NCBI GenBank assembly: GCA_029168955.1 | Contig: JAPDOI010000156.1 | Location: 166,501 to 230,500, forward strand | Source of the DNA: Aplectana chamaeleonis | Taxonomy: Eukaryota > Nematoda > Chromadorea > Rhabditida > Cosmocercidae | Direction of reading: 5' to 3' | Length of the DNA: 64,000 nucleotides | Shown: positions 21,601-32,759 of the stretch, in pieces | Position numbering within the stretch: the first letter of the stretch is position 1 | Layout of the letters: each line of letters starts with the position of its first letter | Notes under the pieces: generated by a model | What the model saw: only the letters and a program-made list of their open reading frames with translations | Databases searched by the model: none | What the model was told of the DNA's origin: nothing | Position numbers and translations under genes: made by a program

Positions 21601-21945
21601 TAAGCTGAACTAAACTAGACCTAAGCATCCCAAATATTTGGCGGCTATTTCTCGGCTATTTCGCGGCTAGCATTATTTGGCGGCTATTTTGCGGCAAGCT
21701 TTATTTAGCGGCTATTTCTCGGCTATTTCGCGGCGAGCATCATTTGACGGTTATTTCGCGGCTATTACGCGGGGAGCAGGCATTTCGCGGCTATTTCTTG
21801 GCTATTTCTCGGCTAAAACTCTCAGAGTAGGGCTATTTCGGGCTCTCTTTTACCAATTTTTTTGAACGTTGCTGCTGCGATGAGCCCTGCACCTATCGAT
21901 TTCCGGTGGAAACTCAAAGACGGCTTCCATCCAGGGCTGGGCACG

Positions 21946-22634
21946 CGTCCCGGTTAACCTTAGGGGGGTGCATATTGGACGTTGCAGAGAGGGCAAAGGG
22001 GAGTGCCTAAACCGGACACCGAAAAAAAAGCGAAGTGCGTGTTCTGTAAAATTTCAGGAGCAAAATAATACACGATTCTCTTCTTGTTTGTCATATCTTC
22101 CTCTTCGCTTTTTAAGACAAACACAGAGTTAAAATTATTGATAGATATGCAGTTTGTGTTCGGAATAATTCATAGTTGCTGTCGAAGCTTCTCATCAACA
22201 ACTCTATTAATTGAAGATCATATATAATGTGTTTGATTGTTTTGATGAAGGAATAAACACTACTCTGTTATCTAGTAGCAAGTAAGGATTGATGTGGTGT
22301 CATGCTTCTTTGGGGAAACGTTCAGTGATTACGCTTGTGGTTACCGATTAGAAGCGAAGATACAAAAACAGCGCTCAGATGAGCTATCGTTCACGTTCAG
22401 AAAAGAATTAGCGAACTGCTGTATTATGGCAGACTAAAAATACAGATATCACGGTCAGTATAAAAACAAGCCAACGGAATTTCGTCTATGAGAATGACTT
22501 ATGAAGAGGGCCGACTGTAAAAATTGAAGACTGCAAGTTCCAGTGAAAGAAGCAAATAATCGTATTTTCCTACTTGAGAAGTACCTTGTACATAAAAGCC
22601 CGAATTTTATCCAGCTTGAATGCCGCAATCCCTT
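21946..22634. other. No supportable gene
   Basis: AT-rich sequence with no long frame, splice pattern or clear repeat. Confidence 0.3.
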
Positions 22635-22983
22635 ACAAGGGACCACTTCGAACATAAAATGGAGTTTTGAAAAACGGTCTTTTGAGGGTTGTAGAGGAGT
22701 TAAAAAGAAACAATTTGAGATTTTAAAATTTCACTCAGTCCTCACGGGTAGATCAAAAACGATCAAAAAAGGAAAGAAACCAGAACGTTGGATTGGGAGG
22801 ACGTAGCACAAATGTGAGCTATACGGTGGCCTTGAAATCATCTGAAAAGGTTCTCCTAAAAGTTTGAAGATGAAATCTAGCTAGGATATCGAGTTATGAC
22901 TTATTCATTGATCCCCTGAACAATGCTCGTTGCATTTAAACCACCGATCACTGCAATGTGATAGTCGGGGTGAGCTAGCGGCA

Positions 22984-23052
22984 CACCGTGGCTCAGTCGG
23001 TTAGGCGTTGGATTACGAAGCAATTGAAAGATGGTTCGAATACTGTGGGATC
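22984..23052 (+). pseudogene. tRNA-like segment, Arg(ACG)-like anticodon loop
   Basis: CCGTGGCTCAGTCGGTTAGG looks like an A-box/D-arm. GATTACGAAG resembles an ACG anticodon loop with a short GTTG/CAAT stem. GATGGTTCGAATAC resembles a T-arm/B-box. The acceptor stem is not convincing, so this is a degenerate tRNA or a SINE head. Confidence 0.45.
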
Positions 23053-23609
23053 ATTACTGCATTATGGCTGGTAGTAATGACATTTCTATGTGTTAACCTT
23101 ACTTGTTTTGAGTTTTAACAGTGTCTCTTGTTTTTTATACCTCTTTTCTTATATCGCAGAGGTAACGTGATATAAACGGAGAACGGTTCACATCTATGTT
23201 AGAAACTATAGAAATTCCGAGGTTTCGACAATTGCTAGAATATCAAGAATACCCTTACCCTTCTCCCCCACATATGTTACAGAAAAACCGTCCTTAATTC
23301 GGAGACGCACTTTAGGGGACTTATTTCGATATATGACGCTGGAAAAAAGTTCGGACAAAATGAAACTTCGTGGACTTGTTCCTTGATCAATGATCAATCT
23401 CTTTAGAAACAATTGTTGTAAACAGAAGTGGGTTTACCTAAACTACAAAATCCATTAAGGCAACCTAATACTTTAGCGCATGGCTCGAAGGCTCAAGAAA
23501 AGTGTTTCGTTATTAGTTTCAAAATTTGGAGTAGAACAGAACCACTCTTTCGAAAACGCATCTTACAAGATAACTACAAGATTTATTCAGCCTGGCCATT
23601 CTGGTTTAA

Positions 23610-24093
23610 AGGCACAGGACACCCAAAAAAACATATTCTAGCTTGCATGCTAAGCTTGGAGAGGGTGACACGCTGATCACAGTGGTATCTCTGAATTCGC
23701 CCAATACCCCCTATGAACAGAGTTACGGCTCCTCAAAGATGCTTATATTTTGAGGGTGAAACATTGGTGCACGAGTTGTCTCGGGCCTGCATTTCTCTTC
23801 ATTCGAAATCGTTGCGCGAGAGCGAGCCAGGATAAGGAGATAGTCCGGAAATGGATTGAAGAACGCGACACGGTCGGAATTTATCCATCTATCCGGCTGA
23901 TATTGAGGTCAAAAGCCAGGAAGGGGGTCGGGCCTGTGGTGGTGAGTGAAGGGGGTCGGGCCTGTGGTGGTAGCTTATATCTCGCTTTTTTGGAGGAATT
24001 GAGATCCCGCACTTGGCACGTGTTATACAGGAGGGGTCTACTACACAAATAAACGAAAATCGCAAAATTCATCTCTGAGGGTGTACTGTGCCT
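23610..24093 (+). mobile_element. Family D MITE, 484 bp
   Basis: Left AGGCACAGGACACCCAAAAA and right GGGTGTACTGTGCCT, flanked by TTAA on both sides (23606-23609, 24094-24097). Inside, GGGGGTCGGGCCTGTGGTGG is duplicated in tandem at about 23925-23970. Confidence 0.85.
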
Positions 24094-24109
24094 TTAAATG
24101 TAGTTTTCT

Positions 24110-24800
24110 GGTTCCATTTGGACGTAGAATCCGAGTATGCTCTCCGCAGCTTCTCTGAAAAATAGAGAAGCTTTTATTAAAAGAAGTTATAGTCGTTTTT
24201 CCAAGCCTCGCGACAAGGCAAGGGTACCCATCAAGGAATTTTTAGGGTGGTTTGGAGAAAATTTTCGGATTCGGCTCAAAACTTGTATGTAGGGGTAATC
24301 TAGGGTGCTGAAAACGAATCTAGAGATCGTTTTCCGAAATTCTGAGGTTTACTGTAGTTTACGGTAGTTGCCATGACATAGAGGGCCTAAACCTACTTTA
24401 ATAATTTGAAAATTGACAAGTGAACATCAAATTCGTATTCAGCACCCCGAATAACCCCTGTTCAGAAATTTTGAGTCAATTCTGAGACTTTCACCCGACT
24501 ACCGTATACCCACCGTAATCTACCGTAATCTGTCGAAAATCGTTAAACTAACCTCAGATTCGTTATGAGCACTTTAAATAACCTCCGAAAGCGAAGTTTG
24601 AGTCCTAAATTTTTTCTCGACCTTTGGAGCCCCATGAGGTAAGAAACTTAAGGCCATTCCTGGGGGTTCAGAGGTCTAATTTTTTTTTGCCCAAACTCCG
24701 CCCCAGGGGGTAATTTGGGGCGCTGAACACGAATCTGGGGTCCGTTTCCTGTTTTTTAGCGAATTTCGTCAGGTTAGGGTGCATTGAATGGCATTTTACC
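24110..24800 (+). repeat. Family H dispersed repeat
   Basis: AAGGCAAGGGTACCCATCAA, then TATGTAGGGGTAATCTAGGG with GAAAACGAATCT, then CCCGAATAACCCC and ACCGTAATCTACCGTAATC. The arrangement parallels 8470-9240. Confidence 0.7.
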
Positions 24801-25142
24801 TACCGCAACCCATTGTTTTGGTGGTTTTTGATCTACCCGTGAGGACTGAGTGAAATTTTAAAATCTTAAACTGTTTATTTTTACGCCCTCTACAACTCTC
24901 AAAAGACCGTTTCTCAAAACTCCATTTTATGTTCGAAGGTGTCCCTTGTTAGAGAGTGGGCTCGCCGTGCGATATGGTGTTTGTCCGCAGCTACACAGCG
25001 CACACTGGAGTGGACGCGCCCACGATATTAATTAAAAATAAGTTTTATTACAGAACGGGGAGGAGAAAAGGATCGAAAGTGGAGTAAATGGAAGAAGACA
25101 GAAATAGGTTGCTTTCAATGTAACCATCTCAGAAATTTAATG

Positions 25143-25377
25143 TACAGGCCATAAAACGGCCAATGTCTCACCGTCGACTGCGTACCACGCGCTGCGCGAC
25201 GCGTGCGTCGGAAGCAGACGAGTTTTGGCCGCCGCGCGGCGAGTTTCGGCCGCCGCGCGCGCGGCGGCCGAAACTCGTCGCGCGGCGGCCAAAACTCGTC
25301 TGCTTCCGACGCACGTGCGGTCGCGCAGCGCGTGGTACGCAGTCGACGGTGAGACATTGGCCGTTTTATGGCCTGTA
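25143..25377. repeat. Near-perfect CG-rich palindrome with TA ends
   Basis: Arms of about 116 and 119 bp meet at 25258/25259. The only obvious asymmetry is a few extra bases near 25312-25325. The outer tips are TACAGGCCATAAAACGGCC and its complement, so a TA duplication with CAGGCCAT termini is possible (Tc1/mariner-like MITE). The centre is rich in GCGCGCGGCGGCC. The mirror ORFs on both strands are artefacts. Confidence 0.92.
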
Positions 25378-25445
25378 AATAAACTAAATTGGAGCAGGGT
25401 TAATTTCTCGGACTTGACAAGGTTCATTCAAATGAACTTTGTTGA

Positions 25446-27740
25446 TTAAAAACAGCATTTACCATCACTACGAGGATTCATAAGAGGAAGCGAGGGGCTC
25501 AGCCTCTCCAGAGGATTGACATGACAAGTCTCAGAGATGAAGAGTGCAGAAGGAATTTCCGACAACGCGTTTCTATTCACATCGGAGTACGGACTAAGAA
25601 GAAACTTTGCGACGCGGATTCTTTTTGTCAAGTGCATCCAGGACGCTTCGAAAGAGACACTCCCGGTTGTACAGCCTGAAGAAGTTCGCCTACGTCTCAG
25701 AAGAAACAACATCTACCTACAACAGAGTATGTGCTCTCCGAACTGCAGGAAACTTCGTGGAGGAGAAGCGTCTGAGGAGGAAGTTGCGTCGGCAGCTTCA
25801 AAGTGACCGCGAACGAGAGTGGACGTGTAGAGCTAAGGAGTTCGAGAAGGCTTGGGAGGAGAAGAATCCGAAGAGAGCCTACACGTTGCTGCGACAGTAT
25901 AGCGGGAAGATGAAGAGATGTTCTCCTGTCTTGAACACTACCAATGGAGTTGCAGTTGGTGATGCGACGCTGCCAATATGGAAGGATTACTTCAGTTCAC
26001 TACTGAATCGTCCAGCGCCATCAGTACCTGAGCTCCCGCATGTTCAGAGAGCACATTACGATGTCAGTGAGGAACCGCCGACTGAGTCTGAAGTTTTGGA
26101 TTGTGTCCGGAAAATGAAGAATGGAAAGGCAGGTGGAGATGACAACATCACTGCTGAAATGCTGAAAGCTCTTCCTCCGTCTGGGATTCGTGAAATGACC
26201 AACACCATCCGTGCCATATGGATGAGCGAAAGGATACCCGATTCGTGGAGACATGCGATCATCGTACCTCTTCACAGAAGCTATCCGTCACGGATCCTAA
26301 GAACTACAGAGGAATCTCTCTACTTCGTGTCATGTACAAGGTTTTAGAACGTATCGTTCTCCGAGCGACTTATCAGAACATCGTGAAGGAACGACCAGAG
26401 ATGAGCAAGCCGGTTTTCGACCTGGAAGATCGACCATCGACCAAGTGTTCGTCGTGAGAAAATGGTAATTGAATCGTGGCAGCGGTTTTCGAAGCCATTA
26501 CAGCTTGCTTTTTTGGACTTTGAAGCCGCGTTCGACTCTCCTCATTGTGATCGATTGCTCAATGCTCTGCGAGCAGATGGAGTCCCAGGAAAAGTATGTT
26601 CGGTTAATCGAGGACATGAACAAAGGAACAACAGCAGCAGTTCGTACACCTGTCGGATTTACGTCAGCTTTCGGAGGTGAAAACAGGAGTAAGGCAAGGA
26701 GCCGTTGCAGGACCTTTTCTTTTCAACTTCGCCGTTGATGACATCATGCGTAGAGTTGCAGAACAGTTTCCTGCGGATGTGATCCTAACACCATCAGGAC
26801 GCTCCCTTGTCGACCTGGAGTACGCCGACGACATTGTGTTATTCGCTGAAAACAACGCAAAACTGCAAAGGATTGTGAACCTCGTTTCGAAGTATGCCGC
26901 AGCCTATGGACTTCGTCTCCGTCCCGACAAATGCAAGCAGATGTGGGTCTCTCAGAGGCCTTCAACTGGAGTTTGTGTGGACGGACAACGTATCGAACTG
27001 GTGGACGATTTCTGTTATTTGGGCTGTTTGCTGAAGAACGATGGTAGTTATGCAGCGGATATTCGACAACGATGTGCGAAAGCTACGTCTGCATTTAATT
27101 CTCTAACTAAGTGTTTGTGGTCTACCACCATCGTGAAGGAAGTCAAGTTGCGCGTCTACCTATCCGCTATTCGCCCTATCATGATGTACGGATCGGAGAC
27201 GTGGGCAGCACCGAAAACGCAGATGGAAAGGTTGGATTGCACGGAGAGGAAGCTTTTTAGGCGTTTGCTTGGATATTTCTGGCCGCGTGTATGCCATAAC
27301 GAAGACCTTTACAAGGAAATCGACGCAGTACATCAACGCTTGACACGAGGGAGGTGCCAGCATCTCCTAACGCCATCTCAAGCAGCAATGGAAAGTCGAC
27401 TTCGACTGCTCGGGCATATACTAAGAAGAACGCCAGATCGTCTCGTACAACACGCTTTAAAAATGCTTCCAAATCCTGTCTGGAAACGGCCACCTGGGCG
27501 TAGGCGAAAGTTCTGGACGGATGTGGTTAAAGAGGATTTGAAGTCACTCGGCATCGAAAGACAGTTCAGGTGCGATGTTTCGTTTCGCAGGAAATGGAAT
27601 AGTGACAGCTGGATGGAATGTGTTCAAATTGTGGCTGAAGACCGTGAAAAATGGACACGGCTGACTACTAGGACGGCACACCTCGGTGAAGATGCGGAAT
27701 GACCGCGTCAGGCGAAAGCCAACCGAATAAGTCAAGTAAG
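25446..27740 (+). pseudogene. RTE-like retrotransposon ORF, frameshifted
   Basis: Starts in the linker (MTSLRDEECRRNF near 25520), continues with the RT N-terminus (KMKNGKAGGDDNITAEML near 26110), NYRGISLL near 26300, LAFLDFEAAFDS (motif A, near 26510), GVRQGAVAGPFLFN (motif B, near 26690), LEYADDIVLFAEN (motif C, intact, near 26820), then a long C-terminal region with YGSETWAAPK, LLGYFWPRVCH, RLLGHILRR and GRRRKFWTDVV, ending HLGEDAE at 27702. At least four frameshifts lie between 26260 and 26660. The last 340 codons are uninterrupted. The 5' end (endonuclease) is absent. The 3' end has an AAGTCAAGTAAGTC tail. This C-terminal pattern is common in clade V nematode RTE proteins (recalled, not searched). 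Confidence 0.88.
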
Positions 27741-27778
27741 TCAATTTACCATGAGAACTACATGTAACTTTTTGAATC

Positions 27779-28413
27779 CGATGCGTCCGATGCATGTAAC
27801 TTTTTGAATGAAGACTTTTGTGAATTCTGAGAACACTGTTATCTTCACAGCTTAAATTGCTACCTAATCATGTGACCTGTGGGCCGAAGTTTCCTAGAGT
27901 CACTTTGTTTTTGGAGGAAATAGTTTTTGCAATCGTTTTTCAAAACCGTCGCGCGCGGCGAAATGCGGCGAATTTTCGAGCACTATTCGTACAAGTAATG
28001 GAGCAGCAATCTGTATGCTTTCTTCATAAATTAGATGCAGGCGTGAGAGTCTCTAGGTTTATCTAGGTTGAATTTTCGAAATCCTTCATTTAAGGGTCCG
28101 GGGTTTTTCGAAATGTCTACCTGCACAAACCTCGAGATTGCCTCACCTGCATCTAATTTATGAAGAAAGCATACGGATTGCTCCCTTTTCATTACTTGTA
28201 CAAATACTGCTCAAAGTTTCGCCGCACTTCGCCGCGCGCGACGTTTTTGAAAAACGATTGCAAAAACTATTTCCTTCAAAAACAAAGTGCTCTTAGGGAA
28301 TTTCGGCACACAAGTGACATAATTAGGTAGCAATTTAATCTGTGAATATGATAGCGTTTTCAGATTTCAAAAAAGTCTTCATTCAAAAAAAGTTACATGC
28401 ATCGGACGCTTTT
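27779..28413. repeat. Palindrome with about 270-bp arms
   Basis: The left arm from CGTCCGATGCATGTAACTTT mirrors the right arm ending AAAGTTACATGCATCGGACG. Also mirrored are TTGCTACCTAATCATGTGAC, CTTCATAAATTAGATGCAGG and CGGCGAAATGCGGCGAA. The centre is near 28095. A second CATGTAACTTTTTGAAT sits just outside at 27761, next to the end of the RTE-like element. Confidence 0.88.
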
Positions 28414-28715
28414 TTGCCGTTTGCCAGATGCTCCTCATTTTTACGGGTATTGTATGATACTACTAAAAGACTACTAACTACTTTGAGAGAAAAATAAGAG
28501 GCGCCAAAAGCACTCTGAAAAATCTCGTTAATTGGGGCTGGCGGACACCCAATAATTAGCCGTTCTAAATTGTTCCTGCCCGATTGTTCCCCGACTTTTC
28601 ACTTATTTTCACTTTTGTGATGGCTTGGTCACTTTTCTTGAAGATGACACTGCGGCCGTATTTATCGCGAACCCTGCCTTTGTAACTCACTGAAGATTTT
28701 TCGGAAATATCTTCT

Positions 28716-28995
28716 GGGGCGGCATGCACGTACGCGGCGGGTTAGGTTGGGGTTAGGCAGGGTTTGGGGCGTTCGCGCGTTTCATGATTGCTGTGCGAGT
28801 GCTGGAGATAATCAATAGTTGGTGTCTCAACGGGGTTTCGGCTGCCTTATCCTCCTAGGTAGGGTTTGCGAGGGAACGATTTTTCAGTGCTAGCCTAACC
28901 CACTTTCAGCCCTCGCGCTGCTATCATCAAAAGCGCCGACACTTAAAACCCTGCCTAACCCCAACCTAACCCGCCGCGTACGTGCATGCCGCCCC
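28716..28995. mobile_element. 280-bp MITE with identical 50-bp inverted repeats
   Basis: 28716-28765 (GGGGCGGCATGCACGTACGC ... GGTTAGGCAGGGTTT) is the exact reverse complement of 28946-28995. The interior has no coding frame. Perfect arms suggest a young insertion. The target duplication is unclear. Confidence 0.85.
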
Positions 28996-30269
28996 TGGTG
29001 TTATCACCTAGCCCACCCACCCACCAATCAGCTATCTGCAGTCGTGGAAAAGCTCGTTCGAAAAAAGTCTTCGCGACGGCCGTTCAACGCGAATCGCGTG
29101 GTCGGACAGTCTCATTCGGACAGCCATAGCGATTCATAGAAATCTGAGGTATCCATTCCGTGGCCAAAAATCGGAGGACTGCCCTGTTCACCACCTCATT
29201 ATTGGGCACAGTTTTCACAAATGAAATAAGTTTTGTTATGCTGTGGCAGTGGGATGGATCAGAATTTTTCAATTGTGGTGCGCGCGAAGCGCGCACCAAG
29301 ATTTGGCTTTGATCTCTTCCCGCGCGGATGCCCTACAATGAGATCACCTAATCATACCGTCACCAGAGGTATGAACTGTACACCATTCGATGCGCTGCAA
29401 AAAGTTACATGTGTGTGCAACTTTTCATCCTAACTGGTCCCCGCTTTCTGAAGTTATGACCTCTCAAAGTACGCAAAAACGTTCTCCACCTCCGCCACCG
29501 CCTCCACCTCCGTCCGTCGAATTCCATTTTTTTGGAAGGCGTGGACCAAATCGCTCGAAAATTTGTGACTAGAGGTAATCGGCCACGGGAATGCCTAAAA
29601 TAATTGGCAGAACTCACCATAATGACGTCCGGGCCCCTAACGGGCGGTTCAAACTCGGAAACCGGCCTCACAAGTTTAGTTTATGAAAATGATGGGTTTT
29701 TTCGTTATTGTGGTGAGCGCGAAGCGCTCACCAGATTTGGCTTTGATTCGCCATCGCGCAACCCCCTGATCTCGGTATCAGGGTCCAGAGTAAACGTAGG
29801 AAAACCGTTCTTTTTGCATTTAATATACTTTAGAAAGGTGAATAACTGTTCAAAAAATGGTCCGAAAAGGTTACCTGAGATTCGAGAAAAAGTGTCAAAA
29901 ACCACGTCATTTTGGTCGAAAAAATGTTCATCTCCTTTTTTTTTCAGTTGGCGTTCACGATCTTGTTGGAACACTTATCGTTGAGCTAGAGAGCTCATTT
30001 TTGGCCAGGAAGCTGGTTTTGTCTGCACCTAGCTCCTGTCAAAATTTGAAGTTGGTAGCTCAATTTTTGTGGAACCTCAAAATTGAGGGTCAGGAAAGAC
30101 AAAAACACGTAAACATGTTATTATAAACCATCCGACGTTTACTTATTCGTAAGAATGAACTAGTGAAATAAACACCGTTACTGATAGGCTTTTGCTCAGG
30201 ATTTGACGGGGCAACGCTTCAATCAATACGGCAGGATCTCGGAAGTACTTTTTGGAACGCGGCACCGTG
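28996..30269. other. Non-coding region with two hairpin repeats
   Basis: GGTGCGCGCGAAGCGCGCACC (29277-29297) and GGTGAGCGCGAAGCGCTCACC (29712-29732) are perfect hairpins, each followed by AGATTTGGCTTTGAT, so they are two copies of one repeat. A CCGCCACCGCCTCCACCTCC-type run lies at 29487-29512. No gene is supported. Confidence 0.5.
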
Positions 30270-32759
30270 TGACTCAGAAGTGCGCCACAGAACGCCCGGG
30301 ATCCAAGTGGGAGTGCGCCGGACGCCGTAGAAAGTGTGCGGGACCCAAATGAGAGTGCGCCGGACGCCGTAGAAAGTGTGCGGGACCCACGTGGGAGTGC
30401 GCCGGACGCCGTATAAAGTGTGCGGGTCCCAAATGGGTGTGAGCAGAACGCCGTAGAAAGTGTGCGGGACTAAAGTGGGAGTGCGCCGGACGCCGTAGAA
30501 AGTGTGCGTGACCCAAATGAGAGCGCGCCGGACGCCGTAGAAAGTGTGCGGGCCCGACTTGGGTGTGCGCAGAACGCCGTAAAAAGTGTGCGGGGCCCAA
30601 GTGGGAGTGCGTCGGACGCCGTAGAAAGTGTGGGGGACTCAAGTGGGAGTGCGCCGGACGCCGTAGAAAGTGTGCGGGACCCACATGGGCGTGCGCAGAA
30701 CGCCGTAGAATGTGTGCGGGGCCCAAATGAGAGAGCGTCGGACGCCGTAGAAAGTGTGCGGGACTCAAGTGGGAGTGCGCCGGACGCCGTAGAAAGTGTG
30801 CGGGACCCAAATGGAGTGTGCCGGACGCCGTAGAAGGCATGCGGGACCCAGAGTGGGAGTGCGCCGGACGCCGTAGAAAGTGTGCGGGACCCAAATGAGA
30901 ATGCGCCACACGCCGTAGAAAGCGTGCGGGACCCAAGTGGGAGTGCGCCGGACGCCGTAGAAAGCGTGCGGACCCAAATGAGAGTGCGCCGGACGCCGTG
31001 AAAGTGTGCGGGACCCAAATGAGAATGCGCCGGACGCCGTAAAAGTGTGTGGGACCTAAATGAAAGTGCGCCGATAGCCGTAGAAAGTGAGCGGGACTCA
31101 CGTGAGTGTGCCGCACGCCGTATAAAGTGTGCGGGACTCAAGTGGGAGTGCGCCGGACGCCGCAGAAAGTGTGCGGGACCCAAATGAGAGTGCGCCGGAC
31201 GCCGTAGTAGTGTGCGGGACCGGGTGAAAAGTGTGCGGGACCCAAATGAGAGTGCGCCGGACGCCGTAGAAAGTGTGCGGGACCCAAGTGGGAGCGTCCT
31301 GGAAATCGTGGAAAGTGTGCGGGACAGAAGTGGGGATGCGTCGGGCGCAGCAGAAAGTGTGTGAGACCCAAGGCGAATGCGCCGGACGCCACAGAAAGTG
31401 TGCGGGGCCCAAGTGGGAGTGCACCGTACGCCGTAAAAAGTGTGCGGTACCCAAATGGGAGTGCGCCGGACGCCGTGAAAGCGTGCAGGACCCAAAGTGG
31501 GTGTGCGCAGAACGCCGTAGAAAGTGTGCGGGACCCAAATGAGAGTGCGCCGGACGCCGTAGAAGTGTGCGGGACCCAAATGAGAGTGCGCCGGACGCCG
31601 TAGAAAGTGTGCGGGACCCACGTGGGAGTGCGCCGGACGCCGTATAAAGTGTGCGGGTCCCAAATGGGAGTGCGCCGGACGCCATAGAAAGTGAGCGGTA
31701 CTCAAGTGGGAGTGCGCCGGACGCCGTATAAAGTGTGCGGGACCCAAATGAGAGTGCGCCACACGCCGTAGAAAGTGTGCGGGACTCAAGTGGGAGTGCG
31801 CCGGACGCCGTAGAAAGTGTGCGGGACCCAAATGAGAGTGCGCCACACGCCGTAGAAGGCATGCGGGACCCAAGTGGGAGTGCGCCGGACGCCGTAGAAA
31901 GTGTGCGGGACCCACATGGGCGTGCGCAGAACGCCGTAGAAAGCGTGCGGGACCCGAAAGGGAGTGCGCCGGACGCCGTAGAAAGTGTGCGGGACTCGAG
32001 TGGGAGTGCGCCGGACGCCGTAGAAAGTGGGCGGGACCCAAATGAGAGTGCGCCACACGCCGTAGAAAGCGTGCGGGACCCAAGTGGGAGTGCGCCGGAC
32101 GCCGTAGAAAGCGTGCGGGACCCAAATGAGAGTGCGCCGGACGCCGTAGAAAGTGTACGGGACCCAAATGAGAATGCGCCGGACGCCGTAAAAAGTGTGT
32201 GGGACCTAAATGAAAGTGCGCCGATAGCCGTAGAAAGTGAGCGGGACCCACGTGGGAGTGTGCCGCACGCCGTATAAAGTGTGCGAGACTCAAGTGGGAG
32301 TGCGCCGGACGCTGCAGAAAGTGTGCGGAACCCAAATGAGAGTGCGCCACGCGCCGTAGAAAGTGTGCGGGACCGAATTGGGTGTGCGCAGAACGCCGTA
32401 AAAAGTGTGCGGGGCCCAAGTGGGAGTGCGCCGGACGCCGTAGAAAGTGTGCGGGACCCAAATGAGAGTGCGCCGGACGCCGTAGAAAGTGTGCGGGACC
32501 CAAATGAGAGAGCGTCGGACGCCGTAGAAAGTGTGCGGGACCCAAGTGGGAGTGCGTCGGACGCCGTAGAAAGTGTGCGGGACTCAAGTGGGAGTGCGCC
32601 GGACGCCGTAGAAAGTGTGCGGGACCCAAATGAGAGTGTGCCGGACGCCGTAGAAAGTGTGCGGTACCCAAATGAGAGTGCGCCACACGCCGTAGAAAGC
32701 GTGCGGGACCCAAGTGGGAGTGCGCCGGACGCCGTAGAAAGTGTGCGGGACCTAAATAG

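Larger units (their letters stand above)
19482..21827. mobile_element. TA-flanked foldback transposon with CGGCTATTTC subrepeats
   Basis: The left end CTCTGAGAGTTTTGGCCGAG and right end (complement) CTCTGAGAGTTTTAGCCGAG are flanked by TA (19480-19481, 21828-21829). Both ends continue into arrays of GGCTATTTCTCGGCTATTTC-type units (19510-19720 and 21640-21815, opposite orientation). It lies inside an A2 MITE, whose other copy shows the empty site CATAGGGCTATTT. Total 2346 bp, including a 444-bp A1 MITE. The TA target suggests a Tc1/mariner-type integration. No transposase is visible; a spliced gene lies within. Confidence 0.8.
19111..21945 (+). mobile_element. Family A2 MITE, split by a TA element
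   Basis: The left end AGGCAGTGTCCACGATAAAA is preceded by TCAA. The body matches the A2 copy at 59881-60695 (CACGGCTCTGAACTTCTGT, GTTGAGGGGATTGGGCGGGG). It breaks at 19481 and resumes at 21828 with GGGCTATTT...TTGCTGCTGCG, matching 60580-60640 of the other copy. The right terminus is degenerate near 21945. It sits inside the CR1-like endonuclease. Confidence 0.65.
22635..24951. repeat. Inverted repeat pair, about 125 bp, 2.3 kb apart
   Basis: 22635-22761 (CGAACATAAAATGGAGTTTT ... TCAGTCCTCACGGGTAGATC) is mirrored at 24829-24951 with about 90 percent identity by eye. The interval contains a tRNA-like segment, a family D MITE and a family H repeat. The pair may be the ends of one composite element, or two copies of a short repeat in opposite orientation. 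Confidence 0.7.

Noticed and set aside
25115..25449. Arg/Ala-rich proteins over the CG-rich palindrome
   Set aside because: All frames mirror each other across 25258/25259 and disappear outside the palindrome.
28716..28995. Internal telomere tract (TTAGGC)
   Set aside because: The motif occurs once per arm within a MITE and not as a tandem run.
29460..29572. Polyproline protein near 29.5 kb
   Set aside because: The proline run comes from a short CCx simple repeat in a 60-codon frame with no context.
30470..32713. 747-codon reverse frame in array 2 as a repeat protein
   Set aside because: The 42-bp unit has no stop in several frames on both strands, and the open frames drift with unit variants. 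No start, splice or codon evidence supports translation.
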